Made by a program: the position numbers and the translations under genes | Shown: piece by piece, positions 22,844 through 34,870 of the stretch | How positions within the stretch are numbered: the stretch's first letter is position 1 | Layout of the letters: each line of letters starts with the position of its first letter | Notes under the pieces: generated by a model | What the model saw: the letters and a program-made list of their open reading frames with translations, nothing else | Told to the model about the DNA's origin: nothing | Database searches by the model: none | DNA from: Cordylochernes scorpioides | Lineage: Eukaryota; Arthropoda; Arachnida; Pseudoscorpiones; Chernetidae | DNA: 64,000 bases | Assembly (NCBI GenBank): GCA_030710605.1 | Contig: CP092869.1 | Location: 14,391,295-14,455,294, forward strand | Reading direction: 5' to 3'

Positions 22844-25149
22844 CTAGCCGAGTGACCCGGGCAACGCCCCGGGTTTACCCGAAGGACCCGCAGGTGAGAA
22901 ACTATAGAAGAAAAATTTTAACAAATCAGAAAATGAAATTGCAAACAACAGAACTACACTACTTTAAGGACATGAGAGCACATGCACTGTATCACCATAC
23001 GTGTACCATTTTCAAAGACCCTGCTTAGGATTAAAACTTCTCAGAAGCATAACAATAGTACCAACCTAGAGGTTAACTGGTGTGGATGCATTCCTCTGGG
23101 AGTGAGACTATTGAGAAATTCAGTAGGGAGTTATTTTGCTTCTCCGCATTCTAACACTCCAACTGTTAACACTGTGGAAACACTGACTCATGTTTGGTAA
23201 GCAATTTCAGGGAAGAAACTATAGACATTGGATTAAATAAATTATTAATTAAATTGCATTAAATAAAAATTATTAGATTTAAATAAATATTATTAGAGTG
23301 AAAAAAAAAAGAAAGAAATTAACAAATTAGAAAATAAAATTTCGAAAAATACAACTATATTGCAGATAAGATAAGAGGACCTTATTAAAAATACATAAAC
23401 AAACTGTAATTCGACACTCGATAATTCGACACTTTCGATAATTCGACACTTTCGATAATTCGACACTTTCGATAATTCGACCATTTTAAAAATCAAATTT
23501 ACAAGGTTGATTGTTGTTTAAATACAACTTTGCTTTTGCATGCATAAACACAGGCTCTTGTAGCAAGAACCCAAATATTATTTATAGTCATAGCAAAAGC
23601 AAACTTTAGTGAAAACTGATGCCTCTTCAGAATGAATGGAAGACTGAAATCTGAAGGAGCAGAATATATGGGTCATTTATACTTTCACCAATGCCTTTAG
23701 GATCTTTGCGATGGAACGCGTATGGTGTTTCAGCGCATGTGCTCTCATGTCCTTGAAGCACATATACTGACAGTGCCCAAAGTTGAACACACTGTATAGT
23801 GTCTGAAATATCTTTGGCCCCTTCGGATACCAACCTTCGCTTCATTCTAGAGAGGCGTTAGTTTTCATGTCATATCTGTAATATAGTTTTGTTGTTTGCA
23901 ATTTTCTTTTCCTTTCAAATATGTATCCACTCTGAAATATAGTTTGTAAATTTTTATTCCAATTTATTTTCTTATATATATATGTATTTTTTTTTTCATT
24001 TCCAAAATATTTATTTATACTTTCACCAATGCCTTTAGGATCTTTGCGATGGAACACGTATGGTGTTTCAGCGCATGTGCTCTCATGTCCTTGAAGCACA
24101 TATACTGACAGTGCCCAAAGTTGAACACACTGTATAGTGTCTGAAATATCTTTGGCCCCTTCGGATACCAACCTTCGCTTCATTCTAGAGAGGCGTTAGT
24201 TTTCACTAAGGTTGGCTTTTGCTATGACTATAAATAAGGCTCAAGGCCAAACCTTGGCTACAAGAGCCTGTGTTTACGCACGGACAACTTTATATGTAGC
24301 TTTTTCAAGTGTGCGAACATTGGATAGCATACATGTAAAGATGACCCATATCTTCTGCTCCTTCAGATTTCAGTCTTCCATTCATTCTGAAGAGGCATCA
24401 GTTTTCACTAAAGTTGGCTTTTGCTATGACTATAAATAATATTTGGGTTCTTGCTACAAGAGCCTGTGTTTATGCATGCAAAATCAAAGTTGTATTTAAA
24501 CAACAATCAACCTTGTAAATTTGATTTTTAAAATGGTCGAATTATCGAAAGTGTCGAATTATCGAAAGTGTCGAATTATCGATAGTGTCGAATTACAGTT
24601 TGTTTATCTATTTTTTAATAAGGTCCTCTTATCTTATCTGCAATATAGTTGTATTTTTCGAAATTTTATTTTCTAATTTGTTAATTTTTTCTTTTTTTTT
24701 TCACTCGAATAATATTTATTTAAATCTAATAATTTTTATTTAATGCAATTTAATTAATAATTTATTTAATCCAATGTCTATAGTTTCTTCCCTGAAATTG
24801 CTTACCAAACATGAGTCAGTGTTTCCACAGTGTTAACAGTTGGAGTGTTAGAATGCGGAGAAGCAAAATAACTCCCTACTGAATTTCTCAATAGTCTTAC
24901 TCCCAGAGGAATGCATCCACACCAGTTAACCTCTAGGTTGGTACTATTGTTATGCTTCTGAGAAGTTTTAATCCTAAGCAGGGTCTTTGAAAATGGTACA
25001 CGTATGGTGATACAGTGCATGTGCTCTCATGTCCTTAAAGGACATTGTTTGCAATTTCATTTTCTGATTTGTTAAAATTTTTCTTCTATAGTTTCTCACC
25101 TGCGGGTCCTTCGGGTAAACCCGGGACGTTGCCCGGGTCACTCGGCTAG
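22844..25149. mobile_element. inverted pair of Helitron 3' regions
   Basis: Both outer ends are Helitron 3' termini. On the left (minus orientation) CTAG at 22,844-22,847 follows a CCCGGG-rich hairpin. On the right (plus orientation) a hairpin CCCGGGACGTTGCCCGGG is followed by ...CTCGGCTAG ending 25,149 and host T. The outer about 800 bp (22,844-23,640 and 24,360-25,149) are inverse complements. Between them lie two direct copies of an about 200-bp unit (about 23,640-23,845 and 24,005-24,190) and a helicase fragment. No TC 5' end was found. Confidence 0.75.
24205..24345 (+). pseudogene. Helitron helicase C-terminal fragment
   Basis: It reads FAMTINKAQGQTL, the conserved motif near the end of Helitron (Pif1-like) helicases, followed by a degenerate 'LYVAFSSVRTLDSIHV' stretch corresponding to the family's 'LYVA.SR' motif. 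A partial second copy of the motif start (FAMTIN-like, in 'ggcttttgctatgactataa') occurs at about 24,415 and, inverted, at about 23,600. This ties the cluster to an autonomous Helitron ancestor. Confidence 0.8.
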
Positions 25150-25246
25150 TTAACAACATATTAGACTGCAGAGCGCAAAAATGTAGAAAACTGTATGTAT
25201 ATAATTGTATGCAAATAATTGTATGTATAGATCAATGAGTAAAATA

Positions 25247-25560
25247 TTTTTTTTTTTGCTTATCCCTAGTACACGTGGTACAGGCCTTGATAATCATGGT
25301 GGGTAGAGTAGGCGACTGTTTTTACTGTAAGTACACCACATGTCTAAACATGTGAAAAGCAGTTCGACTTTGCATGTACAAGTGTGCCAGAGCCCCGTTT
25401 GATTACTTGCGCTTGCTGGTGGGGTTGGACTTTTGCAAGAATCAGAAGCCATTGGAGCTTTTTTTTTTATTTTTTCAGAAAAAAGTGCCCAATGCGGGAA
25501 TCGAACCCGGGTCGTAGCGGTCGAAAACCAACGGCTTAGACCATCCTTCCACCAACCCCC
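25247..25560 (-). mobile_element. tRNA-derived SINE with 9-bp target duplication
   Basis: On the minus strand the 5' head (25,560-25,490) has an A-box-like TGGTCTAAGCCGTTGG and a B-box GGGTTCGATTCC. A body of about 240 bp follows, ending in an A-run (11 A). The flanks carry a perfect direct repeat, AGTAAAATA on the plus strand, at 25,238-25,246 and 25,561-25,569. The acceptor-stem positions do not pair, so the head is not a functional tRNA. Transcription would be by RNA polymerase III and mobilisation by a LINE in trans (known for SINEs). Confidence 0.88.
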
Positions 25561-25714
25561 AGTAAAATAAGTAAATAAAAAGAAGACCAAAAATAAGTGA
25601 TAATAGTTTATTGAATAAAAAATAAAAAAAAATCTTTCAGGTGAAAAATTATAGGCATTGGTAAAAAAGTAAACAAGAGAAATAGCCTAGCGGTCAGGGG
25701 AGTGAGTCTTCCAC

Positions 25715-27565
25715 GGCCTTTCCGAGGCATGACAGAAGATGCTCAAAAAAAAAAAGGTAAAATAAGAACCAAGCAGAGGAAATCTATAAAACTGAAAGCC
25801 AGGACAGGCATAAAAAGAAAATTCCAAGCATGTGAGGAAACAATTGATGAAAAAAAAAAGGATTCCAAAAAAATACTGCAAAAAAGAAACCAGACACAAA
25901 AAGCAACAATTGAGTACACAAATACAGCATCAGCCTATTTATGAGATGAAAAAAAAAGACAGACACAAAAATGGAGCTAAATTCAAATGAAAAACTATAA
26001 CAAATTAATAAAAGAAAATAAGACCTAATCCAAATAATTTAATAAAAAAAAGCAACAATTGAGTACACAAATACAGCATCAGCCTATTTATGAGAAGAAA
26101 AAAAAAGACAGACACAAAAATGGAGCTAAATTCAAATGAAAAACTATAACAAATTAATAAAAGAAAATAAGACCTAATCCAAATAATTTAATTAAAAAAA
26201 AAGTCACACACTATTGGCCTTTCCGAGGCATGACAGAAGACGCTCAAAAAAAAAAAAAAGGTAAAATAAGAACCAAGCAGAGGAAATCTATAAAACTGAA
26301 AGCCAGGACAGGCATAAAAAGAAAATTCCAAGCATGTGAGGAAACAATTGATGAAAAAAAAAGGATTCCAAAAAAATACTGCAAAAAAGAAACCAGACAC
26401 AAAAAGCAACAATTGAGTACACAAATACAGCATTAGCCTATTTATGAGATGAAAAAAAAAAGACAGACACAAAAATGGAGCTAAATTCAAATGAAAAACT
26501 ATAACAAATTAATAAAAGAAAATAAGACCTAATCCAAATAATTTAATAAAAAAAAAGCAACAATTGAGTACACAAATACAGCATCAGCCTATTTATGAGA
26601 AGAAAAAAAAAGACAGACACAAAAATGGAGCTAAATTCAAATGAAAAACTATAACAAATTAATAAAAGAAAATAAGACCTAATCCAAATAATTTAATTAA
26701 AAAAAAAGTCACACACTATTGGCCTTTCCGAGGCATGACAGAAGACGCTCAAAAAAAAAAGGTAAAATAAGAACCAAGCAGAGGAAATCTATAAAACTGA
26801 AAGCCAGGACAGGCATAAAAAGAAAATTCCAAGCATGTGAGGAAACAATTGATGAAAAAAAAAAGGATTCCAAAAAAATACTGCAAAAAAGAAACCAGAC
26901 ACAAAAAGCAACAATTGAGTACACAAATACAGCATCAGCCTATTTATGAGATGAAAAAAAAAGACAGACACAAAAATGGAGCTAAATTCAAATGAAAAAC
27001 TATAACAAATTAATAAAAGAAAATAAGACCTAATCCAAATAATTTAATAAAAAAAAAAGCAACAATTGAGTACACAAATACAGCATCAGCCTATTTATGA
27101 GAAGAAAAAAAAAGACAGAAACAAAAATGGAGCTAAATTCAAATGAAAAACTATAACAAATTAATAAAAGAAAATAAGACCTAATCCAAATAATTTAATT
27201 AAAAAAAAAGTCACACACTATTGGCCTTTCCGAGGCATGACAGAAGACGCTCAAAAAAAAAAAGGTAAAATAAGAACCAAGCAGAGGAAATCTATAAAAC
27301 TGAAAGCCAGGACAGGCATAAAAAGAAAATTCCAAGCATGTGAGGAAACAATTGATGAAAAAAAAAAAGGATTCCAAAAAAATACTGCAAAAAAGAAACC
27401 AGACACAAAAAGCAAAAATTGAGTACACAAATACAGCATCAGCCTATTTATGAGAAGAAAAAAAAAGACAGACACAAAAATGGAGCTAAATTCAAATGAA
27501 AAACTATAACAAATTAATAAAAGAAAATAAGACCTAATCCAAATAATTTAATTTAAAAAAAAGTC
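25715..27565. repeat. tandem array, about 502-bp unit, 3.7 copies
   Basis: Units begin at GGCCTTTCCGAGGCATGACA at 25,715, 26,216, 26,721 and 27,223 (spacings 501, 505, 502). Each full unit contains a further internal direct duplication of about 150 bp starting 'gcaacaattgagtacacaa' and ending 'taatccaaataattta'. The fourth unit has only one of these. Poly-A runs vary between units. Open frames inside are lysine-rich by composition and not convincing proteins. Immediately upstream (about 25,684) is TAGCCTAGCGGTCAG, which resembles a tRNA A box. Confidence 0.9.
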
Positions 27566-30500
27566 ACACAATATTAAATTATTTGGATTAGGTCTTATTA
27601 ATGAGAAAAAAAAAAATGCCAAAGAGAGATGAAAAGATGCCAAAAAAGATAACCAGATACAAAAATTGTGCTAAATTCAAATGAAAAACTATAACAAACA
27701 CTTATAAAAGATAGAATAAAAGTAATAATTCAATCTACAATTCGAAAAATAATATAACCTGGTGAGTTCCCAGAAAAGGTTAACTTTGGTAGGCGGCGCT
27801 GTACGTTGACACCGTACCTTCGAGCCGTTTTACACGAGTTAAAGCGAAGATTTTGGACATAGTGATTTTTACATTTCGATCTTTTATATTAATATATATA
27901 CTTACTATTTCGAATTATTTTTCTAAAAACGAACATTATTTTTTTTAATTATCTGAAACTAACCTAATTCAACTTATCTAAAACTAACCTTATTTAGCGA
28001 TTAAACTAACATAATTTAACCTATTTGAATCTAACCTCATATACACTTTTACACTACCTTTTCATTTCAAAATTAAATTAAAATAAGTTTATATTAAATA
28101 ATAACATTTTCAAAAATCGACTTTCTGGTTCACACTTTTGTATCTAATCAATTATGTATTTCTTTATTTCTCTCTATAAAAGTACGCAATTGTAAACAAA
28201 AGAATTGATGATGATAAATGCAAAAAATATACGATTGTAAAATAGATTAAATTAAAAAATAAAAATAACTGTTAACATTAGGAAAATAAAAACAGGCCTA
28301 TCATACGAAGAAAAAAATAACGAAAATTTTGGTATATAGATTGTTATGTGTAGTTCAGAATCTTCGGAGGAGATAGCTCAGGACTTTACAATGGAAAACT
28401 CTGTTACGGTATTATCTATATAGATTTCCATCCTCATTGAAACTACTGCTTAATACTGGCCGTTAAACTGTCGGATTATGAAGGTGGTATGAAAGCTGAA
28501 ACCTGCTTTGATATGTAGATGTTAGAATTCAACACAAAATGCAAAAGATATATAATTAACGCCATTTTAAGTTTGTATAAAAAGGCATGTCGTAAATTAC
28601 TATTGAGGGTGTCAATAAAGTTGTTCAAACTATATTGTTCTATTTATATAATATTGAGAAGATCCCTTTCAATTTTGTCTCAACAAAATCATTGTAAAAC
28701 ACTTCTTATTATAATAACTTATAGGGGACTGTATAGGAGTTCTCACGGAATTCTCTATAAAACCCCCTCGTATTACAATTTAGGCTCATGGATAGAACTT
28801 TATAATGTTATACCTTTAAGCATGTATATCGAAATTCACACAATAACTCTAAAGATATTTGATACACAGTGGCCTTTATTGAAGACACACACGATAACCA
28901 AGTGTAAACAAAATCTCCTCTGTCTCCTGCAAAATAACAGACGACCGACTAGACATAAAAACATGAAGCTTCCTTAAGTTCTGTCTATGAGTGTTAATAT
29001 TTTTCCTTCCTCTGTCAAATGATCAGTCAATAGGCGAGGGAATATATTAAAGAGGAATTAGATGAAGGATGGCCTGTTTGCTAGCACGGATTGGTCTCTT
29101 TGATATGAGACTGACGGATAGTTCAGGAGCATGCTGAGTGACAAGCAAGGGTTTATATTTCCAGATGACGATAAAAAGATGAGTTTGAGCAGCATGTGGA
29201 GGTTATATAATTGAGGGTCCGCTTAAGAAATTCATCTTCAATCCAATTGGTCTAACATAAGATATCTTTAAGCTGGATGTGAGCATGAGAAGCCGGAAGA
29301 TCAAGACATTAAATTCATACTTCCCCGATATCAAGTCATGAAATCAAGCGGCTAAGTTGTCAGTCAATCATTCAACATGAATTCAGTGTTTTATTTGTGA
29401 ATCATATTTGTATTAGTTGATTTATCTGTGAATTATAGGGATTCGATCACTTTATTCTGTGATAGCAAATGTTAGCGGTGTAAGAATAGATCGACTTGTA
29501 ATAGACCGACACTAGTGTAGGCGATGTAATATGGTTCAAATGGAATTATGTAGTTTTATAAATAGGAAAATCACATTTTTAGATTTATTTTGAAAATACA
29601 TTTCTCCATAGATATAGTATATACTCTATAATACTCCGAATATAGGTTCCAGAATTATAACTCCTAGCGCTATATTATTTGGCAAAAAAATATTTAGAGC
29701 GGTTGTGTTTCTTAAAATTTGTATTTAAGAAGCATATCCCTGGGGATTAGATTATTTTCCAAATAATTTAATTATATGTATATATAAATAACAGAATTAG
29801 TGTGAATGTATACCTAAAACACACAACTCCTTAATATTATTTAAAAGTCAAATTAAAATACCCTGTTTTATTTGAAATAAATATAAAAAATCATCATAGT
29901 TTCCTGAGATATATAAACCTATTATCTCTGATGTTTATACCTCCCCAACATGTCTTTTAGAGTAATGTTTTCTTTAAAACAGACATTTGTATTCCTTCCA
30001 AATGTTGTAGGAACCATTACATATTTATGTGACCCATTTTCTCCTTATTCCTAGTGGATTTGCAGTTTTAAACAGAACGTTCTCACACATACACACATGT
30101 TCTTGCATGACTTCTCTTTTAATTTGTAAACAAACCATTTATCCGATCTCTAATTATGAAAATAATCAATTGTCCAATCAACATTTTTCCAAATATTTTA
30201 CAAATTTTATTCTAAATTATAAAATTCTAAATTTTAATTTATAAATTCCATTATCACTCCTTGTAGACCACGATTTGAAAAACAACGTCACACCGGACTT
30301 TGATAAAACAGATATTTTATACCAGAACATAATTGAAAAACATTGTCAATAATTTTTAGAAAGTTGGACCTCCGCAGAAGACAAAGATAGTATAAATAGG
30401 AAAATTGAAATACCAGAGATATATTCGCAATTTAGATCGTCATAAAATATTTTCCGTTTAATTTTTCATTTTAATACTTCAAATTCTAGATATTTTAAAT

Positions 30501-30699
30501 ATATATTTTAATCAATTTTATAGGGAGAGGTACACATTTAGAAGCACGTAAAATGTTGTACTGCTTTAAACGTATTTTTCCCTTTATATATCTCTTTTAT
30601 ATTTATGTAGCATTGTTTAAGTTTATTTCAAATACAATCACACGCTTATTTTAAATATATAAATATTGATAGTTCAATGTCTTCAGAGGTTTTATTTGT
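27566..30699. other. AT-rich region, no gene recognised
   Basis: At 27,566-27,605 an inverted copy of the array's end string ('taaattatttggattaggtc') makes a foldback with the last unit. A Tc1-type MITE lies at 28,783-28,993. A 152-codon open frame at 28,519-28,977 overlaps this MITE and is not a supported gene. No RNA gene seen. Confidence 0.45.
28783..28993. mobile_element. Tc1-type MITE, copy 1
   Basis: Left end GGCTCATGGATAGAACTT after TA; right end CTGTCTATGAGTG, its imperfect inverse complement. The interior shares 'cagtggcctttattgaaga' and 'gataaccaagtgt' strings with the element at 49,816-50,160. Ends resemble Tc1 (CACTCATGGACAA type). Confidence 0.7.
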
Positions 30700-30893
30700 G
30701 TGATATCATTTTAAAAAAAATTGTAGTATTTTAAATAATTACAACTCTCTTTAAAGCAACTAAAGAATTATTTATTGCATTTAGCAAGACTAGAAGAAAA
30801 CAAAAACAAACACGGAATGCCAAAACAAAACCTTTTAGGTTAGTTCCTATTCCAAATCTAGCTTTCACACAGAGTATTCAAAAATAAAATACG
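30700..30893 (-). repeat. possible 3' LTR of the minus-strand copia fragment
   Basis: TGTCGTATTTTATTTTTG (minus strand) directly follows the polypurine tract, as expected for an LTR start; an AATAAA follows. No partner LTR is in the window, so the end is not defined. Confidence 0.45.
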
Positions 30894-31835
30894 ACAATCC
30901 CTCCCCTATGTGGAAGCTTCTATCAAACAAGTCCGAGAGAGTTTATACAGTTTTTAAGTTTCTCCTTGGGAAGACTCTTTGTTAATAGGTCTGCTTCCAT
31001 TTCGTCACTCCTAACAAATTCAAGGTCGATTGTTCCTTCTTCCACAGCATCTTTTATAAAATACAATTTCCGGTTTATATGTTTCGTCCGGGAAGTTATT
31101 TTTTCAGATTTAATCCACTTGATAGCAGATTGACTATCTGTTTTAAGCGTTGTAGGAAAGTTCGCATATCCTTACATAGTTCTTCTAAAAGTCCTTTAAT
31201 CAATTTTACTTCGCAGATCCCTTCGCATATCGAAATCAGTTCGGCTTCGCATGTAGACAGAGCCACCAAACTTTGTTTCTTGCTTCTCCAACTGATCAGG
31301 TTGTTTCCCAGTTTAACTGTGTATCCGGAATAGGACTTTGCGTCACTTGTTGAACACCAGCTTGCATCTGTGCTGACAAGAATGCTATTTTCTGATGGCT
31401 TGTATCTTAACATTTTATCTCTGGTGCCTTTCAGGTATCTATATATTCTCTTAACTCCTGTTAAATGTACTTCTCTTGCATCATTGCAAAATCGGGATAA
31501 ATTGCCCACATTAAAAAAAATATCTGGACGAGTTCCGGTTGCCAAATACATCAGGGATCCGATCATCTCTTGATACAATGTCCTGTCTACTGGTTTGGAG
31601 TCTTGACATTCATCAAAACTTTGGTCTCGATCTCCCGGAGTTTGTACAATGTTACATTCTTCGAGTGCAAATTTCTTCAAGATTTTATAGATATAATGGG
31701 CTTGTGATAGATCAAAACCGTATTCTGTTTTCTTTATCTCTATACCAATGAAAGGTTCATTCTCCCCTTTTTCTTTTAAAGCAACAATGTTCAACCAATA
31801 GGAGGGCGCCATTCCAAAAAAAAAGCAAACGGTGA
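30894..31835 (-). pseudogene. Ty1/copia fragment: RT end and RNase H
   Basis: Minus-strand coding runs from IGIEIKKTEYGFDLSQAHYI (RT end) through 'DRTLYQEMIGSLMYLATGTRPDI', STDASWCSTSDAKSYSGY and SLVALSTCEAELISICEG (RNase H). After a frame break it continues to a C-terminal 'EADLLTKSLPKEKL' stretch near 30,935-30,985. It is truncated at its 5' side at about 31,835 against LINE sequence. A polypurine tract (aggggaggga, minus strand) lies at about 30,894-30,905. Confidence 0.88.
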
Positions 31836-32340
31836 CAGAGATGAAAACTGATGACTGATTGATTAGGAGATAAGGAATGACGCTCGTAACTGTATATAGA
31901 ATTGGCCTTATTAAGGTGATATATGTTGTTCTGAGAATTTTGGCTTTTGCTCCCCAATTTGTTCCACATAGCCTTTTCAGAATGTTTAGGTTTCTGGTAG
32001 CTTTATTTGAGGTGCTAATTATGTGTTCTGTAAATTGCAATTCCTCATCAAGTATCACACCTAGGTATTTTGGAGATCTAATTTTATCAATTATATGGTT
32101 GTTTATGCTTATTTTGGAGATAAATTCATGCCTTTTTACTGTCAGTGAAGGAGACCTATAGGTTTGTGTTTATTGGGTTTATGGTCATTTTGAGTTTCAT
32201 TGCCCACTTCTCCAGTCCTCTCATTGATGTGTTCAGTATTTTTCTGATATTTCTATACTGCTACTTGTGTGCCATATGGCTATATAATCTGCATAACAGG
32301 CAACTTTTGTGTCTTCAGTGAGGATGGATGTTGTTAAGGT
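31836..32340 (-). pseudogene. Jockey-like LINE reverse transcriptase, C-terminal part
   Basis: Minus strand: CYADYIAIWHTSSS at about 32,270-32,310, a damaged YADD motif with the second Asp replaced by Tyr. Then SPKYLGVILDEELQF and a TSNKATRNLNILKRLCGTNW stretch followed by ILRTTYITLIRPIL. This is the thumb region of Jockey/CR1-type non-LTR RTs. The same LINE continues upstream at about 36,030-36,344 and 37,646-37,990, split by later insertions. Many stops and frameshifts. Confidence 0.82.
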
Positions 32341-32504
32341 TGTGTCGTAATTAGATGTACAACAACTCAAACTTGACCATGACTCTTTTTTTAGCTCTTA
32401 TTATTTTCGTTTGGCCAACAAAAATGTCCAATTTATATACACATATATTCTTACATAATGAGACTTTAAAGAATGCAAATAATCTTCATCTATTTACATA
32501 CACA
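32341..32504 (-). repeat. gypsy E 3' LTR
   Basis: Minus-strand LTR TGTGTATGTAAATAG...TTACGACACA, preceded by a GGGGGGAGA polypurine tract. Alignable with 35,681-35,813; this copy is about 30 bp longer around 'catgactctttttttagctc'. Confidence 0.85.
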
Positions 32505-32968
32505 ACACATCTCCCCCCTTAATAATACTCCAGTCGGTCTGGGGGTTTCCTGGCTCTCTGAGGTCTAGGACTGCGGACGGGCACTTGCACAGCGGCAGGC
32601 TCCGGTTTAGGAGTGCAAGAGGGCACGTGCACAGCAGCAGGTCCTGGTATAGGAGTGCAAGAGGGTACGTGCACAGAAGCAGTCTCCTCCTTGCTTCCTG
32701 ATGTAACCTCTGGAACCTCCTCTTCACTTTATTTCTGACTTACACCTACAGGCTTCTCTCCTGATGTTCGAGGAAGTATCAAATTTCTTGTCTCCACTTG
32801 TTTCTTTCTCACAGGTCGCAATTGATTGATATGCCTCTTATACACGAAGCCCTCGCAACTTATAAGTTAGTGACGGTAGCTCAATAATTTCAAAATGGTA
32901 CTTTTTTTCCATTTAGGTCCAGTTGCATAGTTGCGGAAATAAACCTCGCAACCTGTAGTAAACTGCTC

Positions 32969-33640
32969 CTACCTTCTTACGGCCTCATGAAATACCTCTC
33001 GCGGATTTTCCATCTTGGTATTAAATTCGAGAATCTTGATCTTAAACTTCTCTTTATTAGCAGTTCCGCGGGGGAATTCCTTTATTACAGTTTGGGGGAA
33101 TGCTCTATGAGCAAATAGGAATCTTTGTAGATTCGTCTCTAAATCATCCTTCCCATTATTCTTTCTCAAAAGGTTTTTAAACTCTCTTACATATCTCTCA
33201 GCTAAACCATTTGTACTAGGATTATACGGACTGGTCTTAGTGTCCCGTATACCATTCATTTTGGTAAATTGCTCGAATTCACCGGAGACAAACGGTCTTC
33301 TGTTATCTGTAACCATAAATTAGGGCAATCCAAATCTGGAAAAAATTCTCTAAGATGATTTATAATCGTTTTGCTGGTAATATCTTTGATGATAAAAATT
33401 TCTATCCACTTTGAATATGCGTCCACGAGAACCAAAAACATTCTTCCCATGAACGGACCCCCGCTAGATCAAGATGAAGTTGATGCCACGGTTTTTCGGG
33501 CCAAGTCCATTCCGAGATGGTAGCCGGGGGCATGCTTGCCGATTCTTGGCATACTCTACATTCTCTAGTTAATTCCTCGATGTTACTGTCTATGCCTGGC
33601 CACCAGAAAATACCGTCTGGCAATCATCTTCATTTTAACA
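32969..33640 (-). pseudogene. gypsy E integrase, broken
   Basis: Zinc domain: 'MPDGIFWWPGID...CRVCQE' at 33,623-33,530. The first core block (HLDLAG) follows. The second lies near 33,310 (VTDNRRPFVS, in place of the usual D-N-G). The third is SPYNPSTNGLAERYVREFKN at about 33,180-33,245, typical of K02A2.6-type integrases. Frame changes occur at about 33,450 and 33,310. Confidence 0.85.
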
Positions 33641-33770
33641 ATCCCCATGTGTATTTCATGCAAGTCATTTAAAATTAAAGATCTTAATTTTTGGGAAATT
33701 ACCACTCTTTCACGCCATTGAAGACAACAAAACTCCAAACTTAATTCCTCATTGATATTATAATAAGGAG

Positions 33771-34870
33771 CTAGTGGGTTTTCCCTCGGTACACCCTTGT
33801 AAATTTCCAGTTGCCTTCTCTAACATTACTTAATACTTGGGGCGTCTCATATGCCACCTCCATAAAAGAGAACGGTACCTCATTCAACTTCCTGAGAAGA
33901 AGTACCTGGTCTTCATCAAGAGACTCCCTGACACTCGATTCTAAAGGAAGACGTGACAATGCGTCAACATTGCAATTATCACTAGTTTTTCGAAATTCCA
34001 CAGTATATTTAAATGCAGCTAATTTTAAGGACCATCTTTTAATTCTGGATGATCCACATATGGGAATTGGTTTATGAGGTGAAAATATATTAATTAAGGG
34101 TCGGTTGTCTGTGACCAATACAAAATTTCGTCCCAGTAAGTATTGTCTGAATTTCTCAACGCCAAAGGTTATGCTCAACGCTTCCTTTTCTAGTTGAGAG
34201 AAACGTTTTTCCGCTTTAGTTAATGTTCTAGAAGGAAAAGCTATAGGGCATTCTTCCTTTCTATCATGTCTATGACTCATAATTACGCCTAGTCCATAGT
34301 CCATTAATAATGATTTACATTTTTCAAATAACATTCGATATTCTTTCGTCCAATTCCATCTATAATTTCTATTCAAAAGTTGATAGAATAGGCTAAAATG
34401 TTTGCTATATTCTTTTTGAATCTATAATAATAAATTAAGAGTCCTATGAAAGATCTTAATTGCGAAACATTCTTTAGGTTCAGGCGCCTCTATCACTGCT
34501 TTAATTTTATTTTCTAAGGGATGCAGTCCATATTTATTCATTTTAAACCCTAAATATTCCACCGATTTCTTTTTAAATTTACATTTATATCTGTTTAACT
34601 TTAAACCTTTTTCTAGCAATCATCTAAACACTAGATCCAACTTTTGTTCATGATCTTCAAAGTATTTTCCTGCAACCAAAATACCATCTATGTAGCAGGC
34701 CACAAAGAATATTCATCTACTGTTAAATTTATTGCGGCATCAGTTTCGCCCTTTACAGAATATATAGTCCTCTTGTACATATTTACATCTCCACATTATT
34801 TTACTAGCTTTGCAGACCCTACTTGAATGACCCAGTTTTTTACATTTTAAAACAAGTCTTTGTTCTATGA
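33771..34870 (-). pseudogene. gypsy E RNase H and RT remnants
   Basis: RNase H at 34,376-33,771: SHRHDRKEECPIAFPSRTL, KRFSQLEKEALSITFGVEKF, VLVTDNRPLINIFSP, then RLPLESS. RT thumb at 34,619-34,422: KLNRYKCKFKKKSVEYLGF. The palm between about 34,640 and 34,870 is badly degraded; I cannot place the YxDD box with confidence. Confidence 0.85.

Noticed and set aside
23627-24183. Two copies of an about 55-aa conserved open frame on the minus strand
   Set aside because: Identity reflects a DNA-level duplication inside the Helitron cluster; homologous DNA in other copies is not open in this frame.
25490-25560. tRNA gene on the minus strand
   Set aside because: A and B boxes are present but the acceptor stem does not pair, and a SINE body, A-tail and target duplication follow. 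It is a SINE head.
25702-27475. Repeated Lys-rich and Phe-rich open frames in the tandem array
   Set aside because: They are by-products of the repeat unit on opposite strands; frames break with poly-A length changes.
28519-28977. 152-codon open frame as a gene
   Set aside because: It overlaps a Tc1-type MITE, has AT-driven composition and no family resemblance.
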